Assembly (NCBI GenBank): GCA_963757065.1
Contig: CAVWQC010000002.1
Coordinates: forward strand, 186,001-250,000
DNA: 64,000 bases
Source of the DNA: PNON01 sp963757065
GTDB taxonomy: Bacteria > Chloroflexota > Anaerolineae > Anaerolineales > Anaerolineaceae
Direction of reading: 5' to 3'
The notes beneath the pieces were generated by a model. That model ran no database searches and had not been told where the DNA came from. It worked only from the letters and a program-made list of their open reading frames with translations. The position numbers and the translations under genes were made by a program. Positions 41,665 through 50,682 of this stretch are shown here, one piece after another; within the stretch, counting starts at the first letter, position 1, and each line of letters begins with the position of its first letter.

Positions 41665-42906
41665 ATGGCTAAACGGATAATAAAAGAATTAGCAAAAATA
41701 TCGGAAGATTTGAAGAATTTGCCTTTTGAATTGGCAAAACTCTCCTCAGGTGATCTTTCCTGGAAATCCAGCCTGGATCTTTTGGCAGCACTTTTACGAA
41801 AAACAATCATTTTCGACAATTTTGTTCTGTATAAAAGTATTGAATCTCCCGATAATTATGAAGTTATCTTTGCTAAAGCCCTGGGAAGAGGTAAAGCCAG
41901 TGGAGAAACCATTTCCTGGGGAGAAACAGTCGTCAGCCAGGTATTTTCCACTCAAAAAATTACTATACAAGAATTCAACCCTGTCGAAATTCCTGACCGG
42001 TTGGATCATCCTTTCGTGATCGGGTTCCCTATCGAAATTACGCCAGACATTTTTTATACCCTCATGATCATAAGGTTTGGTGGTCCATCATTCACTGATG
42101 AAGATAAATCAATGATTGAATTGTTTACACATCATATCAAGATGATTCTTCAGAAAAAGAGTCTACTGGATAAAATCGCTAACCTTGAAGCAGAACATGA
42201 GCATATTGCCATTCAGGATGATTTCATATCTACCATTTCTCATGAACTACTCTCTCCAATTGGATTTATTAAAGGCTACACAACCACGTTAATGAGATCC
42301 GATACAACCTGGAATGTGGATACACAAAAAGAATTTCTTCAGGTGATTGATGAAGAAACTGACAGATTACAAGAATTATTAGATAATATGCTCGATTCTG
42401 CCAGGTTACAAAATGGTTCAATGCCAATAGAGAAACAACCCGTAAGAATTGAAGTGTTATTGAGGGACACTGTACAACGAGTAATTGCACACCAATCCAA
42501 TATTGGGATCAAGACTGAATTCCATGGCCATCTACCGGGGATCATTGGAGATAGCCGGCGCTTAACTCAGGTTTTTGAAAATCTTATCAGTAATGCGATA
42601 AAATATGCACCCGGTGCCAATCTAATCATATCCACCGATATAGTTGCAAACCATATCCACATTTTATTTAATGATGATGGGCCAGGTATATCTCCCAGAT
42701 ACTTGCCTTTCTTGTTCAAAAAATTTTATCGCTCCCCGGACGGTAATTCTAATATTCGAGGATCGGGTTTAGGGTTGTATATTTGCCGACAAATCATTGA
42801 CTCTCATTCCGGAGAGATCTTCGCTGAATCCACTCTCGGAAAGGGAACCCAGATCCATATTCTATTGCCTATACCCAATGGAAAATCAGACGACAACAAC
42901 CGTTAA
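41665..42906 (+). CDS. GAF-domain histidine kinase
   Basis: The 413-residue protein has an N-terminal GAF-like sensor (about 25-165, with PDNYEVIFAKALGRG and FVIGFPIEITPD) and no membrane segment. The dimerisation box is DFISTISHELLSPIGFIKGY with His193; Leu-Ser replaces the common Arg-Thr in HELRTP. The ATPase domain has NLISNAIKYAP, DDGPGI and GSGLGLYI. Its last 29 bases overlap the response regulator gene, which strongly suggests that they are a pair. The ligand is unknown. Confidence 0.88.
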   Translation: MAKRIIKELAKISEDLKNLPFELAKLSSGDLSWKSSLDLLAALLRKTIIFDNFVLYKSIESPDNYEVIFAKALGRGKASGETISWGETVVSQVFSTQKITIQEFNPVEIPDRLDHPFVIGFPIEITPDIFYTLMIIRFGGPSFTDEDKSMIELFTHHIKMILQKKSLLDKIANLEAEHEHIAIQDDFISTISHELLSPIGFIKGYTTTLMRSDTTWNVDTQKEFLQVIDEETDRLQELLDNMLDSARLQNGSMPIEKQPVRIEVLLRDTVQRVIAHQSNIGIKTEFHGHLPGIIGDSRRLTQVFENLISNAIKYAPGANLIISTDIVANHIHILFNDDGPGISPRYLPFLFKKFYRSPDGNSNIRGSGLGLYICRQIIDSHSGEIFAESTLGKGTQIHILLPIPNGKSDDNNR

Positions 42907-43597
42907 TCGTATCCTGGTAGTGGATGACGAGAATAGATACCTTCGTCTTCTGCAAATTAACCTTGCCACAGAAGGTTATGAGGTGACGACTGCTACGAAT
43001 GGTACCGAAGCAATTGATATTATTACAACCAGGCCGATTGATCTCGTGTTAATGGATATTGTCATGCCCAAATTGGATGGTATTTCGACTCTTGAACGGA
43101 TCCGACAATTCACCAATATTCCGGTCATCATGTTGACTGGACGTAACTCTGAAGAAGATAAGGTGCATTGCTTAAATTTAGGTGCAGATGATTATATTAC
43201 CAAGCCATTTTCTGCAACAGAAGTATTAGCCAGGGTAAGAGCTGTACTCAGACGTAATAAAACCAATCTGGATGATAATAATAGAAATATCTTCACCAAT
43301 AATTATCTGAAGATCGATTATGCCCGTGCCGAAGTGTGGTGTAATAATAAAACTGTAGTATTAACCGCGACAGAATACAAATTATTGATCCAATTTGCAT
43401 TGAATATTGGTAAAGTTCTCTCCGCTGATGAGCTCTTGACGAGTATATGGGGACCCAATTATAAAGATGATAAGGAAATATTATGGGTTAGCATAGCCAG
43501 GTTAAGACAAAAACTTGAGAACAATCCACGTCAGCCTGAGTTGATCATCACACGGTCAGGTCTTGGTTATATCATGCCTGCTTTAATGAGTAATTGA
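42878..43597 (+). CDS. OmpR/PhoB-family response regulator
   Basis: The 239-residue protein has a receiver domain (residues about 10-125) with acidic pocket VDDE, phospho-acceptor Asp60 in LVLMD, TGR and ITKPF Lys, followed by a winged-helix DNA-binding domain (about 145-235) with LTATEYKLLI and a C-terminal hairpin. ATG 42878 lies within the kinase gene and gives normal receiver spacing; a longer frame adds unrelated residues. It is likely phosphorylated by the kinase at 41665. Targets unknown; the neighbouring orphan CpaF and small protein are candidates. Confidence 0.9.
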   Translation: MENQTTTTVNRILVVDDENRYLRLLQINLATEGYEVTTATNGTEAIDIITTRPIDLVLMDIVMPKLDGISTLERIRQFTNIPVIMLTGRNSEEDKVHCLNLGADDYITKPFSATEVLARVRAVLRRNKTNLDDNNRNIFTNNYLKIDYARAEVWCNNKTVVLTATEYKLLIQFALNIGKVLSADELLTSIWGPNYKDDKEILWVSIARLRQKLENNPRQPELIITRSGLGYIMPALMSN

Positions 43598-43613
43598 AAT
43601 GGAATGAGGAATA

Positions 43614-43901
43614 ATGATCAGAGATTTTGACGAAAAGGGAAAGTTATTCACAAATATCGTCCAAAAAACACCCATCCCAGCCACAATTCAGACGCTTACT
43701 CATCGCATTCATGGAGAAGTTTACATGAAGCCTGATGAACGATTGAAGGATGAGTTGAATCGTTCTGAACAGTTCTTAGCAGTAACAAATGCTTCCATTT
43801 TAAATGAACAGGGTGAAGTGGCATTTTCATGTAAATTTTTAACATTGAACAAAAATCAGATCGTTTGGCTCATTCCTGATAAAGATTTGGGATCTGGATA
43901 A
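43614..43901 (+). CDS. Small protein, possibly DUF6812-like
   Basis: The 95-residue protein has no membrane segment and is predicted to be mostly beta. The phrase GEVYMKPDERLKDELNRSEQFLAVTNASI followed by LTLNKNQIVWLIPD resembles a family of small proteins (DUF6812 as I recall it) of unknown role often near regulators. GAATGAGGAATA precedes the ATG. It is sandwiched between the response regulator and the CpaF gene with gaps of 16 and 5 bases, so it shares their operon. Identification is tentative. Confidence 0.6.
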   Translation: MIRDFDEKGKLFTNIVQKTPIPATIQTLTHRIHGEVYMKPDERLKDELNRSEQFLAVTNASILNEQGEVAFSCKFLTLNKNQIVWLIPDKDLGSG

Positions 43902-43906
43902 TCATC

Positions 43907-45232
43907 ATGGATCAGCCAGAAAATATTACCAGTCAAAGTATAAAACCTGAAGATTTCGAAAAAGTCAAACGATACTTTCTGGATCATATAACCAATGAAA
44001 TTGAAGCGATTTCACAGTCAGCATTATTACGACAACAAGCAGTAGTTGAATCAATCGACCGAATATATTCCCAATTAAAACTTGCATTACCAACACCTGT
44101 AAAAGAAAAGTTGTATAAAGAAATTCAAGATGAGTTGTTGGGTTTTGGGCCGATCCAACCCCTGCTGGATGATAGCTCCATCACCGAAATCATGATCAAT
44201 GGCCACGACAATGTATATATCGAGAAGGCTGGAAAAATTATCAAGACGGATATCCATTATGATGACGACAGCCAGATCATTAAGCTGATTGACCGCATTA
44301 TTATGCCTTTAGGCCGCAGGATCGATCCAGACAGCCCGATGGTCGACGCGCGATTACCAGATGGATCCAGGGTGAATGCCATCATCCCCCCCGTAGCAAT
44401 CGATGGACCTTCAATTACCATCCGTAAATTTCAAAAGGGGAAATTGGCGATCGATCAACTTATTGAACTGGGTGCATTGTCAAAATTTATGGCGGAGTTC
44501 ATCAAAGCTTGTATCCTCTCTAAATTTAATGTCATCATATCGGGTGGTACTGGTACTGGTAAAACAACCCTTCTCAATGCTTTATCCAGCTATATCCCGA
44601 ACAACGAACGAATCGTAACCATCGAAGACGCCGCTGAACTGTCACTCGAGCAGGAACATGTCGTCCGATTGGAAACAAAACCAGCGAATGTGGATGGGTT
44701 AGGATCTGTAACAATCCGCAATCTGGTTCGAAACGCACTTCGAATGCGTCCAGATAGAATAGTTGTAGGAGAAGTACGGGGCGGCGAAGCCATGGATATG
44801 CTGCAGGCCATGAATACCGGTCATGATGGCTCACTTACCACAATGCACGCAAATACTCCTCGTGATACCATTTCCAGGCTGGAAACCATGTGCTTGATGT
44901 CTGGATTGGAATTACCCTTAAAAGCCATCCGGCAACAGATAGCCTCAGCAATCGACCTGATCATACAGATCAACCGCGAAAGTGATGGGACAAGAAAAGT
45001 TATAGCAATTACTGAAGTGGTCGGAATGGAAGGGGATACCATTGTATTAACCGATATATTTATCTACGAACGGACCGGAGTAGCCCCAGATGGCAAGGTA
45101 ATCGGTGAATTAAAACCGACCGGGATTCGTCCATTATTTTCCCGAAGGCTTGAAGCAAATGGATTTAAATTAAGCCCTGAAGTGTATGGTGCAAATATTA
45201 ATGATATGCTCAACCCGCAGCGCAGAAGGTAA
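43907..45232 (+). CDS. cpaF: CpaF/TadA-family secretion ATPase
   Basis: The 441-residue ATPase powers Flp/Tad pilus assembly or related secretion systems. It has the CpaF N-terminal domain (SITEIMINGHDNVYIEKAG), Walker A GGTGTGKTT near residue 209, Asp box DAAELSLE, Walker B RIVVGEVRGGEA and the His box TGHDGSLTTMHANT. The usual partners TadB, TadC, a prepilin and secretin are not in the window. It follows a small protein gene with a 5-base gap and ends before a regulator gene. Possibly it serves a pilus encoded elsewhere. Confidence 0.9.
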   Translation: MDQPENITSQSIKPEDFEKVKRYFLDHITNEIEAISQSALLRQQAVVESIDRIYSQLKLALPTPVKEKLYKEIQDELLGFGPIQPLLDDSSITEIMINGHDNVYIEKAGKIIKTDIHYDDDSQIIKLIDRIIMPLGRRIDPDSPMVDARLPDGSRVNAIIPPVAIDGPSITIRKFQKGKLAIDQLIELGALSKFMAEFIKACILSKFNVIISGGTGTGKTTLLNALSSYIPNNERIVTIEDAAELSLEQEHVVRLETKPANVDGLGSVTIRNLVRNALRMRPDRIVVGEVRGGEAMDMLQAMNTGHDGSLTTMHANTPRDTISRLETMCLMSGLELPLKAIRQQIASAIDLIIQINRESDGTRKVIAITEVVGMEGDTIVLTDIFIYERTGVAPDGKVIGELKPTGIRPLFSRRLEANGFKLSPEVYGANINDMLNPQRRR

Positions 45233-45272
45233 AATCCGGTTCTTGGTACAAATATTGCATAAAAAGTATGAA

Positions 45273-45290
45273 AACTGTAGGATTACAGTT
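45273..45290. promoter_or_regulatory. Inverted repeat upstream of the double-HTH regulator
   Basis: AACTGTA and TACAGTT flank the 4-base spacer GGAT, 33 bases before the regulator's start. XRE-type regulators often bind such short inverted repeats at their own promoters, so this is a candidate autoregulatory operator. It could also be a hairpin after cpaF, but no T-run follows. Confidence 0.45.
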
Positions 45291-45322
45291 ATTAGATATA
45301 TGATTTGTGAAGGGATATAATT

Positions 45323-45997
45323 ATGAGCACTTTTCAAAAGGCGCTTACAATCCGGACCAAAAAACTAGGAATCTTGATCACCGATGCCAGAATTGCTGCA
45401 AGGCGAAGTATGAAGGATTGTGCTAATGTACTTGGTCTCAGCCAGCAGGAATTTTCGTTGATCGAATTGGGCGAAAAGACACCTTCCCTCCCGCAGTTGG
45501 AAGTCTTAGCCTTTTATCTTGATATTCCAATTGAACACTTTTGGGGCAATAAGACTATTTCTGAAGATCAGGATTTCAAACTTAATAGTAAAGATCTAAT
45601 TAAGCTTCGGGAAAAAGTGATCGGTATCACCATTCGGCAGCTAAGGACTCAAGCGAATATTAAGATCACTGAATTAGCAACACATCTTGAAATATCTGCA
45701 TCTGATCTAAAAGCATATGAACTTGGCGATAAACCCATTCCTTTTCCATTACTGGATGCAATGCTAAACGCATTAAATTCAAGCATCTCTTCAGTCACTG
45801 ATCAGCATGGGCAACTTGGCCAGTGGTACCTCAAACAGAAAGTGGAAAAAAGATTCAGCGGCTTAACCGGTGATATTCAAGAATTCATGGTAAAACCTGT
45901 CAATGAACCATATATTGCCCTGGCTAAGAAGCTTAGTGAACTGCCAGCCAACAAATTAAGATCCATTGCAGAAGGTTTACTGGAGATCACTTATTAA
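45323..45997 (+). CDS. Transcription regulator with two XRE-type HTH domains
   Basis: The 224-residue protein carries two helix-turn-helix segments of the XRE type: ARRSMKDCANVLGLSQQEFSLIELGEKTPSLPQL (about residues 23-56) and RTQANIKITELATHLEISASDLKAYELGDKPIPF (about 108-143). Two HTH copies in one chain are less common than one and suggest that a monomer may contact two half-sites. The C-terminal helical part (165-224) could dimerise. AAGGGA lies upstream of the ATG. The inverted repeat 33 bases upstream may be its own operator. Targets unknown. Confidence 0.8.
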   Translation: MSTFQKALTIRTKKLGILITDARIAARRSMKDCANVLGLSQQEFSLIELGEKTPSLPQLEVLAFYLDIPIEHFWGNKTISEDQDFKLNSKDLIKLREKVIGITIRQLRTQANIKITELATHLEISASDLKAYELGDKPIPFPLLDAMLNALNSSISSVTDQHGQLGQWYLKQKVEKRFSGLTGDIQEFMVKPVNEPYIALAKKLSELPANKLRSIAEGLLEITY

Positions 45998-46034
45998 GTT
46001 AAAGAACCAATGCACTAAAGTACTTCAAATTCTA

Positions 46035-46043
46035 TGGTATACT
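46035..46043 (+). promoter_or_regulatory. Extended -10 promoter of the DEAD-box gene
   Basis: TGG followed by TATACT. Transcription from about 46050 would make an 85-base leader before GTG 46135. Confidence 0.5.
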
Positions 46044-46091
46044 TCCAAAGTTATGATAATTCTGTCATGACAATAATTTAAAACAAACAAT

Positions 46092-46109
46092 GCCAGTTTG
46101 AATACTGGC
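46092..46109 (+). other. Hairpin in the leader of the DEAD-box helicase gene
   Basis: GCCAGT and ACTGGC pair around TTGAAT, followed by TTTGATTTT. The weak T-rich tail could allow attenuation, or the hairpin could terminate the upstream regulator gene. Cold-inducible DEAD-box genes often carry structured leaders, but nothing here proves it. Confidence 0.4.
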
Positions 46110-46134
46110 TTTGATTTTAAGATAAGGAAATTTA

Positions 46135-47362
46135 GTGACATTCGAACAATTTACGTTTCACCCGCAGATAAACGCGGGTATTTTATCGAGCGGTTATACA
46201 ACCCCCACACCTATTCAAGCCCAAACCATACCACCCATACTATTGGGACGTGATGTATTGGGTCTGGCTCAGACTGGAACAGGGAAAACTGCTGCATTCG
46301 TGCTACCCATATTACAGCATTTAATGAACCGCCCCCGTGGAAGATTACGCGCACTCATTATTTCACCTACTCGTGAACTTGAGTGAACAAACACATCAAT
46401 CCATCAAAACCTTAGGACGAAATACAAACCTGCGCAGTATGACTATATTTGGAGGTGTAAGTCTCCAACCACAGGTCAGGGGATTACGGGAAGGAATTGA
46501 AATTGCTGTGGTTTGCCCAGGAAGATTGTTGGATCTCATGGGTCAGAGCAAAGTTAATTTGAATTCAATAGAGATCGTTGTCCTCGATGAGGCTGATCAC
46601 ATGTTTGACATGGGATTCCTGCCGGGAATTCGAAAAATACTTAAAGCATTACCAAATAACCGTCAAACTCTTCTGTTCTCTGCTACCATGCCGAATGAAG
46701 TTCGCAGCCTTGCAACAGAAATGCTTCACAATCCCGAGACAATTGAAATCGGCATCAGTCAACCTTTAGAAACAGTTAGCCATTCTGTTTATCCCGTACA
46801 TACTACCCAAAAGACCGAATTACTTCTCAACTTGCTGCGTTCAAGCGGCAACGGGCAGGTTCTGGTTTTCACACGTACCAAGCATAGGGCTAAAAAACTA
46901 TCGGAACAATTGATACATGCAGGTGTATCTGCAACATCATTACAGGGTAACCTGTCACAAAATAAGCGGACAGAGGCTATGGACCGTTTTCGCAGCGGTA
47001 AAGCGAAAGTAATGGTAGCCACTGACATTGCAGCCAGAGGCATTGACGTTTCCCAGGTGACCCATGTCATCAATTACGATATCCCTGATACCGCTGACGC
47101 TTATACACACCGAACCGGACGAACCGGACGGATGGAACATCTTGGTGAAGCGTACTCATTGATCACATCAGAAGATTTGACCATGGTGCGGACGATCGAA
47201 AAACTACTTGGAAGACGACTTGAACGGCGTAATTTGGATAATTTCCAGGTTCCCAACCTTAATCATCCGGTCACTCCTCAACAGACAACTCCCAGACCCA
47301 GACAACCTCAGCAGCAATATCGTCGAACGCGACAAAGTGCACCTCTTCATTCTTCCCGATAA
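46135..47362 (+). CDS. DEAD-box RNA helicase, one frameshift
   Basis: This ATP-dependent RNA helicase resembles RhlE/CsdA and probably acts in RNA unwinding or ribosome assembly. Motifs are the Q motif (TPIQAQTIP), AQTGTGKTAAF (I), PTREL (Ia), PGRLLD, DEADHMF (II), SAT (III), ATDIAARGID (V) and HRTGRTGR (VI), then a short Pro/Gln/Arg tail. The start is GTG at 46135 after AAGGAAA. A single frame change near 46382 splits the gene; joining it restores a 408-residue protein without gaps. A sequence error is more likely than loss of function. Confidence 0.88.
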
Positions 47363-47430
47363 CCAATACCTTTACCGGGAGTATTCAATTTACCAATTTA
47401 GGCTAACCTGGAAGAGGCAGGTATCAATAT

Positions 47431-48342
47431 ATGGATGATGAATATTGGGATATTTATTGGGAATCTCATCTTCAATCCATGGAAAACCTGGGAAAACAGG
47501 TTGCCATTCAAGCTGGCTCCCGATTAATTCGTCAACTATCAAAAGAAGTCAACCATCCTTTACGCTTGCTTGAATTGGGCTGTGGAGAAGGACAGGTGAT
47601 CGGTACATTGCTGGATAGTCATAAACAGCTCTGTGACCGGAAAAATTCGTTAGGCGTGGACTACAATGCCCAGTCTGTTTCCCGGTGCCGGAAAGATTTT
47701 CCGGGTTTACGGACAGATCTAGCTGATTTTACCGATCCGGTGATCCTTGGCAATCTCGGAAAATTCGATATCGTTCTCCTTGTAAATGCACTGCATGAGG
47801 TATTTTCGAGCACTTTTAACGCAGAACTTGGCGAAGTTGACGTCCCTGCTGCTAAAAATAATGTCCAATTAGCGCTTAAAGGGGCAACCAACTGTTTGGA
47901 ACCTTCCGGATGGTTGATTTTATTTGATGGTCTCGAACAGGCTGGAGATCCAGATGAATCCATTGAAATGCATTTTCTAGATCCCCAGGCTCGTACAGAT
48001 TTTGAAACCTTTGCAAAACAATATCACCCTTTTAATATTCAATTTACTCAATTGATCGATCCAATGAATGTACGATTGTCGCGACGTGGTTTTACCAGAT
48101 ATATCACAAAATCGATCTTCCTCGGTAAAAAACTCTGGCAAACGGAACAATTGGAGAGTTATCAATACTTCACCGAACAGGAATTTCGCACAGCCATTGA
48201 CCAACAGGGATTACTGATCAAGGAATTACAAATCCTGACAATGAACGATGAAAAATGGCATAGTCGGGTGGAAATCATTACACCGGGCATTGATTTTCCG
48301 GATGAGCACATTTTAATACTTGCTCAGCCTTGCAGTAGTTGA
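47431..48342 (+). CDS. SAM-dependent methyltransferase
   Basis: The 303-residue cytoplasmic protein has a class I methyltransferase core. Motif I is LLELGCGEGQ (residues about 47-56), followed by GVDYNAQSV (acidic strand-2 residue) and DIVLLVNALHEVF. The sequence beyond the core (about 190-303) is unrecognised and may bind the substrate. AGGCAGGT precedes the ATG. It is followed by a GNAT gene that begins 91 bases downstream. The acceptor cannot be deduced. Confidence 0.78.
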   Translation: MDDEYWDIYWESHLQSMENLGKQVAIQAGSRLIRQLSKEVNHPLRLLELGCGEGQVIGTLLDSHKQLCDRKNSLGVDYNAQSVSRCRKDFPGLRTDLADFTDPVILGNLGKFDIVLLVNALHEVFSSTFNAELGEVDVPAAKNNVQLALKGATNCLEPSGWLILFDGLEQAGDPDESIEMHFLDPQARTDFETFAKQYHPFNIQFTQLIDPMNVRLSRRGFTRYITKSIFLGKKLWQTEQLESYQYFTEQEFRTAIDQQGLLIKELQILTMNDEKWHSRVEIITPGIDFPDEHILILAQPCSS

Positions 48343-48433
48343 CCTCAATTACCCTGAAGTTGATAATGCGATCATATATTTATCTTTCTTCCACTTTGAT
48401 AATATAATTGGTTTACAAGAAGTGGGAATCCAA

Positions 48434-49297
48434 ATGAACTCTTCAGAATTTAAAGTTATCCCGGCCAGTACAGCTGATCTTGATGAACTTACTACCTTCT
48501 TTTCAATCTCACAACTGAGTAACCGTCACCTGGATTGGCAAAAGACAATTACCTGGCTTGGTTCTCAACCATTTTTAAAGTGTTATTACCAGGATGTCCT
48601 GATATCGGTTTTAGTCTGCCCGGTAACTGACCAGGATTTCATTTGGATCAGGTCCTTTAATTGTACAAACCAGTTAACTGTCGAACCCTCCTTTCGACAA
48701 TTGCTTGAAACCGCAATCGGTATTCTGGATGGGACAGGAATTAATAAGCTATATACCATTTCACTATCCCGATGGTATGAGGAATTGATCAATAATTGTG
48801 GTTTTGAGTTTGTTGATAAAATTGTTACTCTTCGAAAAGATAGATCTTCAATTATTCCCTATGAGCATCCACTAATTATTCAAATAAGAGATTTCTTACC
48901 GTCCGATATTGATCAGGCGTTCGCTGTGGACCATCTAGCGTTTCCACCTTTATGGCAGATCTCCAAAGAGGACTTCACCCAGGCTCTGGCTATATCAAAA
49001 AATAAGTCTGTTGCGCTAAACCTATCAGGGGAGATCATAGGGTACCAGATTAGTTCAAATATATTCGATTCCGGTCATATTGCCAGAATTGCAGTCATAC
49101 CCGAATATCAAAAACAGCATATTGGGTCAGCTTTATTAGAGAATCTATTCAGACGATTTATTGCCCTCGGAGTTCGTGAAATCACCGTGAACACTTCTTC
49201 GGATAATCTACCAGCCATAAACTTGTATTTACATCATGGCTTTTCCTTTACACAAAACAATTATCCGATATATTACAAGGTAATTAATCCTGTGTAA
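48434..49297 (+). CDS. GNAT-family N-acetyltransferase
   Basis: The 287-residue protein appears to hold two GNAT-like halves, of which the C-terminal (about 148-287) is clearly complete. It has the acetyl-CoA-binding segment IARIAVIPEYQKQHIGSALLENL and INLYLHHGF near the end. The N-terminal half (about 5-140) lacks an obvious pyrophosphate loop and may only bind substrate. I set the start at ATG 48434 because the upstream open frame lies in intergenic-like sequence. The acceptor (protein, antibiotic or metabolite) is unknown. Confidence 0.75.
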   Translation: MNSSEFKVIPASTADLDELTTFFSISQLSNRHLDWQKTITWLGSQPFLKCYYQDVLISVLVCPVTDQDFIWIRSFNCTNQLTVEPSFRQLLETAIGILDGTGINKLYTISLSRWYEELINNCGFEFVDKIVTLRKDRSSIIPYEHPLIIQIRDFLPSDIDQAFAVDHLAFPPLWQISKEDFTQALAISKNKSVALNLSGEIIGYQISSNIFDSGHIARIAVIPEYQKQHIGSALLENLFRRFIALGVREITVNTSSDNLPAINLYLHHGFSFTQNNYPIYYKVINPV

Positions 49298-49368
49298 AAG
49301 CTTTATATAGTAAGTAATGGACAGCTATCTAAAGGTATGGCAAAATTTGACATGCCGAGGAGATTTAA

Positions 49369-50064
49369 ATGACTAAAAAAGATGAAATTCGTAAACAGCG
49401 GGAAATGCAGAAGAGAAGAAACAGAATTTTAGTTGTTGCAGGTATAGTTGTGTTCGCAATCCTACTTGTATTAGCAGTCACCTTACCTCAGCTTAAAGCC
49501 AATAGTGTTCCTATTGGGACTATTAAATTGCCTGATCCAATTACCAGACCAAATGTAAATGGATTAACGATGGGAGACTCAAAAGCCCCTATATTGGTCG
49601 AGGTATATTCTGATTTTCAGTGCCCATTCTGCAAAAAATTTACAGCAGAAATTGAACCTGGCATAGTCAAAGATTTCGTAGCTACGGGGAGAGTATATTA
49701 CAAATATATTCCGTATAGAGTGATCGGACCAGAATCAGATGCCGCGGCTTCTGCTGCCTATTGTGCAGGTGACCAAAACAAGTTTTGGGAATATCATGAC
49801 ATCTTATTTGCCAATCAAACCGGTGAGGAAGTTGGCGACTTTTCAGATAAGCGGTTATTAGCTTATGCAGAAAAAATAGGTCTGGATACAGCCAGGTTTA
49901 AAACATGCTACACATCCAATAAGTATATTAATCAACTACAACTGGATATGAACTCAGGAAATCAAGCAAAAGTGGACGGAACCCCTTCAATATATGTGAA
50001 CCATACGAAGGTTGACCCTGATAAAGTCTACGATGCGATCGCTGAATTATTAATTCCCCAGTAA
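49369..50064 (+). CDS. DsbA-like thioredoxin-fold protein, membrane anchored
   Basis: The 231-residue protein has a basic N-terminus and one transmembrane helix (about residues 20-40), then an extracytoplasmic thioredoxin-fold domain of the DsbA/BdbD type. The active site is CPFC at residues 85-88, with the cis-Pro motif GTPS near 210. It probably oxidises cysteines in secreted proteins, of which there are several in this window (for example the Cys-rich lipoprotein at 19763). AGGAG is 7 bases before the ATG. A matching DsbB or VKOR partner is not seen nearby. Confidence 0.88.
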   Translation: MTKKDEIRKQREMQKRRNRILVVAGIVVFAILLVLAVTLPQLKANSVPIGTIKLPDPITRPNVNGLTMGDSKAPILVEVYSDFQCPFCKKFTAEIEPGIVKDFVATGRVYYKYIPYRVIGPESDAAASAAYCAGDQNKFWEYHDILFANQTGEEVGDFSDKRLLAYAEKIGLDTARFKTCYTSNKYINQLQLDMNSGNQAKVDGTPSIYVNHTKVDPDKVYDAIAELLIPQ

Positions 50065-50123
50065 GGGATGATCTAACTAAAGAACAGTAAAACATGGTTA
50101 TCTACAAGGATTTAGCAATTACC

Positions 50124-50675
50124 TTACTTGGCCATTGTAGGGTTATTTATTCCTTGATCATGCAGGATTTGAATTTCCAACATAAAAAAATATGTGGAAA
50201 GACGATTGATATACTGCATGATCAATTTGTTGTGGATGGAAACCATACCATCAAATTCAACAATTCTTCTTTCAACTTTTCTTGTAATAGTCCTGGCGAT
50301 GTCAACATAACCGGCTTGTAGAGAATCTCCGGGAAGAATGAAACCAGCTGGTATTGGCACCGAGGAACTGATCTTTTTAATTATGTCTTCAAGCGTCATT
50401 ACATGATCGGAATTTACCACTGGGTTTTTTAACTTACTCTGGTCAGTATATGATAACTCGGTCATGACCTTATAGAGAGTTACCTGAATATCACTTAGTT
50501 GCTGCTTAATCGCTTGATCTGGTATTGATGCTTTGGCTGTTCCAATAACAGCTGAAAGTTCATCGATCGAACCTAGAACCTCAAAAATAAAATTCGATTT
50601 GGCGAACCGCCCTTCACCAATGAGACCTGTAATTCCTGCATCTCCCAAACCGGTAAACGGACGTTCTGCTTTCAT
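50124..50675 (-). CDS. pduO: PduO-type cob(I)alamin adenosyltransferase
   Basis: This enzyme transfers adenosyl from ATP to cob(I)alamin to make coenzyme B12. The 183-residue protein has the ATP-binding N-terminus TGLGDAGITGLIGEGRFAKS and the SIDELSAVIG segment, followed by the C-terminal RTITRKVERRIVE helix that matches the family's RxxxRRAER motif. The length is normal. It lies 7 bases after the peptide-binding protein gene on the same strand, so they may be cotranscribed. Confidence 0.88.
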   Translation of the reverse strand: MKAERPFTGLGDAGITGLIGEGRFAKSNFIFEVLGSIDELSAVIGTAKASIPDQAIKQQLSDIQVTLYKVMTELSYTDQSKLKNPVVNSDHVMTLEDIIKKISSSVPIPAGFILPGDSLQAGYVDIARTITRKVERRIVEFDGMVSIHNKLIMQYINRLSTYFFMLEIQILHDQGINNPTMAK

Positions 50676-50682
50676 TATTCCC

